DNA from: Rhodobacteraceae bacterium Alg231-04
GTDB lineage: Bacteria > Pseudomonadota > Alphaproteobacteria > Rhodobacterales > Rhodobacteraceae
Assembly: GCA_900143635.1 (NCBI GenBank)
Contig: FREY01000001.1
Span: 686,390 to 750,389 of the forward strand
Reading direction: 5' to 3'
DNA length: 64,000 bases
Position 1 is the stretch's first letter; each line of letters begins with the position of its first letter. Positions 62,513-64,000 of this stretch are shown here, piece by piece. A program made the translations under genes and the position numbers. Under the pieces are notes generated by a model. It made no database searches. It was not told where the DNA came from and saw nothing but the letters and a program-made list of their open reading frames with translations.

Positions 62513-63199
62513 ATGGCTGATCATCATCTCTCCGGAAAGCCGCCGGTGCCGCTGACCCTGCGCCGATCTGCCCGCGCACGGCGGATCAGTCTGCGTGTCT
62601 CGTCGCTGGACGGCCGGGTGACGCTGACCCTGCCAAAACAGGTTTCCGACCGCGAAGCGCTGGCCTTTGCCGAAGAAAAGTCCGATTGGATTCGCAGCCA
62701 TCTGGCCCGCCAGCCTGAGGTGATTTGCGCCGACCTCGGTGCGACCCTGCCAGTGGATGGCACCAACCGGCTGGTGGTGGCCTCTCCCCTGCGCCGGGTG
62801 TCCCTTGAAGCCGACAGGGTGCTGGTGCCAGCCGCCACTGCTCAGCGCAGCCTGCAGCGCTTCCTGCGCGAGCTGGCGCGCGACCGGCTGGCCGAGGCCT
62901 GCGATCACTATGCCGGTCGTCTGGGGCGCAACTACAGCCGGATCACCCTCAGGGACACGAGGTCACGCTGGGGCTCCTGCTCCTGGGAGGGGGCGCTGAT
63001 GTTTTCCTGGCGCCTGATCCTCGCACCGCCCGACGTGCTGCGCTATGTGGCCGCCCATGAGGTGGCTCATCTTACCGAGATGAACCATTCCCCCGCCTTC
63101 TGGTCATTGGTGCGCGATCTTTATGGCAGTTACGAGCCGCAACGCCGCTGGCTGCGCGACAATGGTGGGCTGCTGCATCGCTATTCTTTCGACGGCTGA
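62513..63199 (+). CDS. YgjP-like metallopeptidase domain protein (SprT/M48-related)
   Basis: 228 residues. The zinc site is AAHEVAHLTEMNHSPAFWSLV near 178-198, with HExxH (HEVAH) and a third ligand His in NHSPAFW. Upstream family strands are SARARRISLRVSSLDGRVTLTLP and the RDTRSRWGSCSWEGALMFSWRLILAP segment. YgjP-type proteins are putative metal-dependent peptidases, often near restriction or tRNA genes, with no proven substrate. The start is at MADHHLSGK with AAAGGGG seven bases upstream. Confidence 0.88.
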   Translation: MADHHLSGKPPVPLTLRRSARARRISLRVSSLDGRVTLTLPKQVSDREALAFAEEKSDWIRSHLARQPEVICADLGATLPVDGTNRLVVASPLRRVSLEADRVLVPAATAQRSLQRFLRELARDRLAEACDHYAGRLGRNYSRITLRDTRSRWGSCSWEGALMFSWRLILAPPDVLRYVAAHEVAHLTEMNHSPAFWSLVRDLYGSYEPQRRWLRDNGGLLHRYSFDG

Positions 63200-63259
63200 G
63201 TCCCAATTAGGGCGGACACAGCCGTTGACCTCGATTGCTGATGTGATCACAAAGGATCC

Positions 63260-63910
63260 ATGATGCTGTCACAGAAGACCTCTGATGCCGCCCCGTCCGC
63301 CCATGATCGCGTCTACCGCGCGCTGCGGTCCCGAATCATGCACGGGCAAATGTCTCCCGGCGAAGCGCTGACCCTGCGGGGCATCGGCAAGGAATTTGGC
63401 GTCTCAATGACACCGGCCCGCGAATCGGTGCGACGGCTGGTTGCAGAGGGCGCATTGACTCTATCCGCCTCGGGACGTGTATCAGCCCCCGAACTCAGCA
63501 ATGAGCGCATCGAAGAGCTCGCCGCCCTCAGGGCATTGCTGGAGGTGGAGCTGGCCAGCCGCGCGCTGCCGCGCGCCCATATGGCCCTGATCGACCGGTT
63601 GCAGACCATAAACATGAATGTCGCTGAAATGGTCTCCAAACGCGATGCGGTGGGCTATATACGGACAAATCTGGAATTTCACCGCACGCTCTATCTGCGC
63701 GCACAGGCCCCGGCGATGCTCGCCATCGCTGAGACGGTTTGGTTGCAGCTTGGGCCAACCATGCGGGCGCTCTATGGGCGGCTTGGGCGCACCGAACCGC
63801 CGCATAATCACAAGCTGATCATCGCAGCACTGAAAGCCGGGGACGAACCGGGGCTGCGGCTTGCGGTGCGATCAGATGTCACGCACGGGCTGCGTCTTTT
63901 GGCGGGCTGA
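63260..63910 (+). CDS. GntR family transcriptional regulator, FCD type
   Basis: 216 residues. Winged helix RVYRALRSRIMHGQMSPGEALTLRGIGKEFGVSMTPARESVRRLVAEGALTL (18-69), then an FCD ligand-binding helical bundle (ELAALRALLEVELASRALPRAHMALIDRL), with metal or ligand-binding histidine at EFHRTL near 138 and others toward the C-terminus. Two ATGs in tandem (63260, 63263) follow AAAGGATCC. Members respond to organic or sugar acids; the target is unknown and may lie beyond the window. Confidence 0.88.
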   Translation: MMLSQKTSDAAPSAHDRVYRALRSRIMHGQMSPGEALTLRGIGKEFGVSMTPARESVRRLVAEGALTLSASGRVSAPELSNERIEELAALRALLEVELASRALPRAHMALIDRLQTINMNVAEMVSKRDAVGYIRTNLEFHRTLYLRAQAPAMLAIAETVWLQLGPTMRALYGRLGRTEPPHNHKLIIAALKAGDEPGLRLAVRSDVTHGLRLLAG

Positions 63911-64000
63911 TCCCTGCCCTCGCATTCCGCATTCCGGCAGGCACAGTCCTGGCGACCTCGTGGCTTTTAAGGCAACGTGAATGGGCGCAACCTTGTTGCC

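Noticed and set aside
1..64000. CRISPR array, prophage, transposase or restriction-modification system
   Set aside because: No regularly spaced direct repeats, no integrase or transposase motifs and no methylase/endonuclease pair were seen.

Overview
The window looks like an ordinary chromosomal stretch of a marine alphaproteobacterium of the Roseobacter group (Rhodobacterales; Phaeobacter, Ruegeria or Leisingera type). The evidence is high G+C, Mcl1-type malyl-CoA lyase, an RpoHII-like heat-shock sigma factor, the YraN/RsmI/GshB block, a TIGR02300 FYDLN-acid protein, a Hint-domain secreted protein and a phenylacetyl-CoA (paa) cluster. I found no phage, insertion sequence, CRISPR array or rRNA. 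About 65 protein genes and two tRNAs (elongator Met-CAT, Ala-GGC) fill nearly all of the sequence.

Layout. 1-6.3 kb (minus): rpoH-chaN, coaBC, dut, membrane-anchored moeB, then an amino-acid ABC transporter (binding protein and permease). 6.6-10 kb (plus): cobinamide kinase, a phosphatase, a GST and comM. 10-12.3 kb (minus): rsmI-yraN-gshB. 12.4-18.7 kb (plus): an LpoA-like lipoprotein, glnD, murJ, a Crp/Fnr regulator and a DUF2892 membrane protein, mostly overlapping stop to start. 18.7-24 kb: a rhomboid-like protein that has lost its catalytic residues, trpS, a GST, a truncated hydrolase gene and a methyltransferase. 24-30.3 kb: paaG-paaI-paaK-paaR diverging from paaZ, followed by a PaaX-family regulator. 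30.4-34 kb: tRNA-Met, a divergent Lrp/alanine dehydrogenase pair, mscL and mscS. 34-37 kb: YtoQ, and a methyltransferase/LysR divergent pair. 37-45.5 kb (mostly minus): pheS and pheT separated by a dense set of hairpins, an LTD-Hint protein, rpmI-rplT, pyk, and an N-formylglutamate amidohydrolase. 45.5-47.3 kb: a glycosyltransferase and an RmlC-like cupin. 48-55 kb (minus): MFS carrier, dgcN, dgcA, D-amino-acid transaminase, an aspartoacylase-type deacylase and patB. 55.5-64 kb: mcl1, an Lrp/LysE pair, accA, an HBM chemoreceptor, tRNA-Ala, TIGR02300, a YgjP metallopeptidase and a GntR regulator.

How the genes work together. The most coherent system is the 48.2-54.8 kb group. Transaminase, DgcN, DgcA and deacylase would together funnel D-amino-acid nitrogen through D-glutamate, N-acetyl-D-glutamate and N-acetyl-L-glutamate to L-glutamate. 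The paa block supplies the CoA ligase, isomerase, thioesterase and ring-cleavage/ALDH steps; the epoxidase subunits paaABCDE are not here. Three divergent regulator/target pairs (Lrp-ald, LysR-methyltransferase, Lrp-LysE) and the paaG/paaZ gap carry visible operator-like inverted repeats.

All family assignments come from reading motifs by eye; no database search was run.
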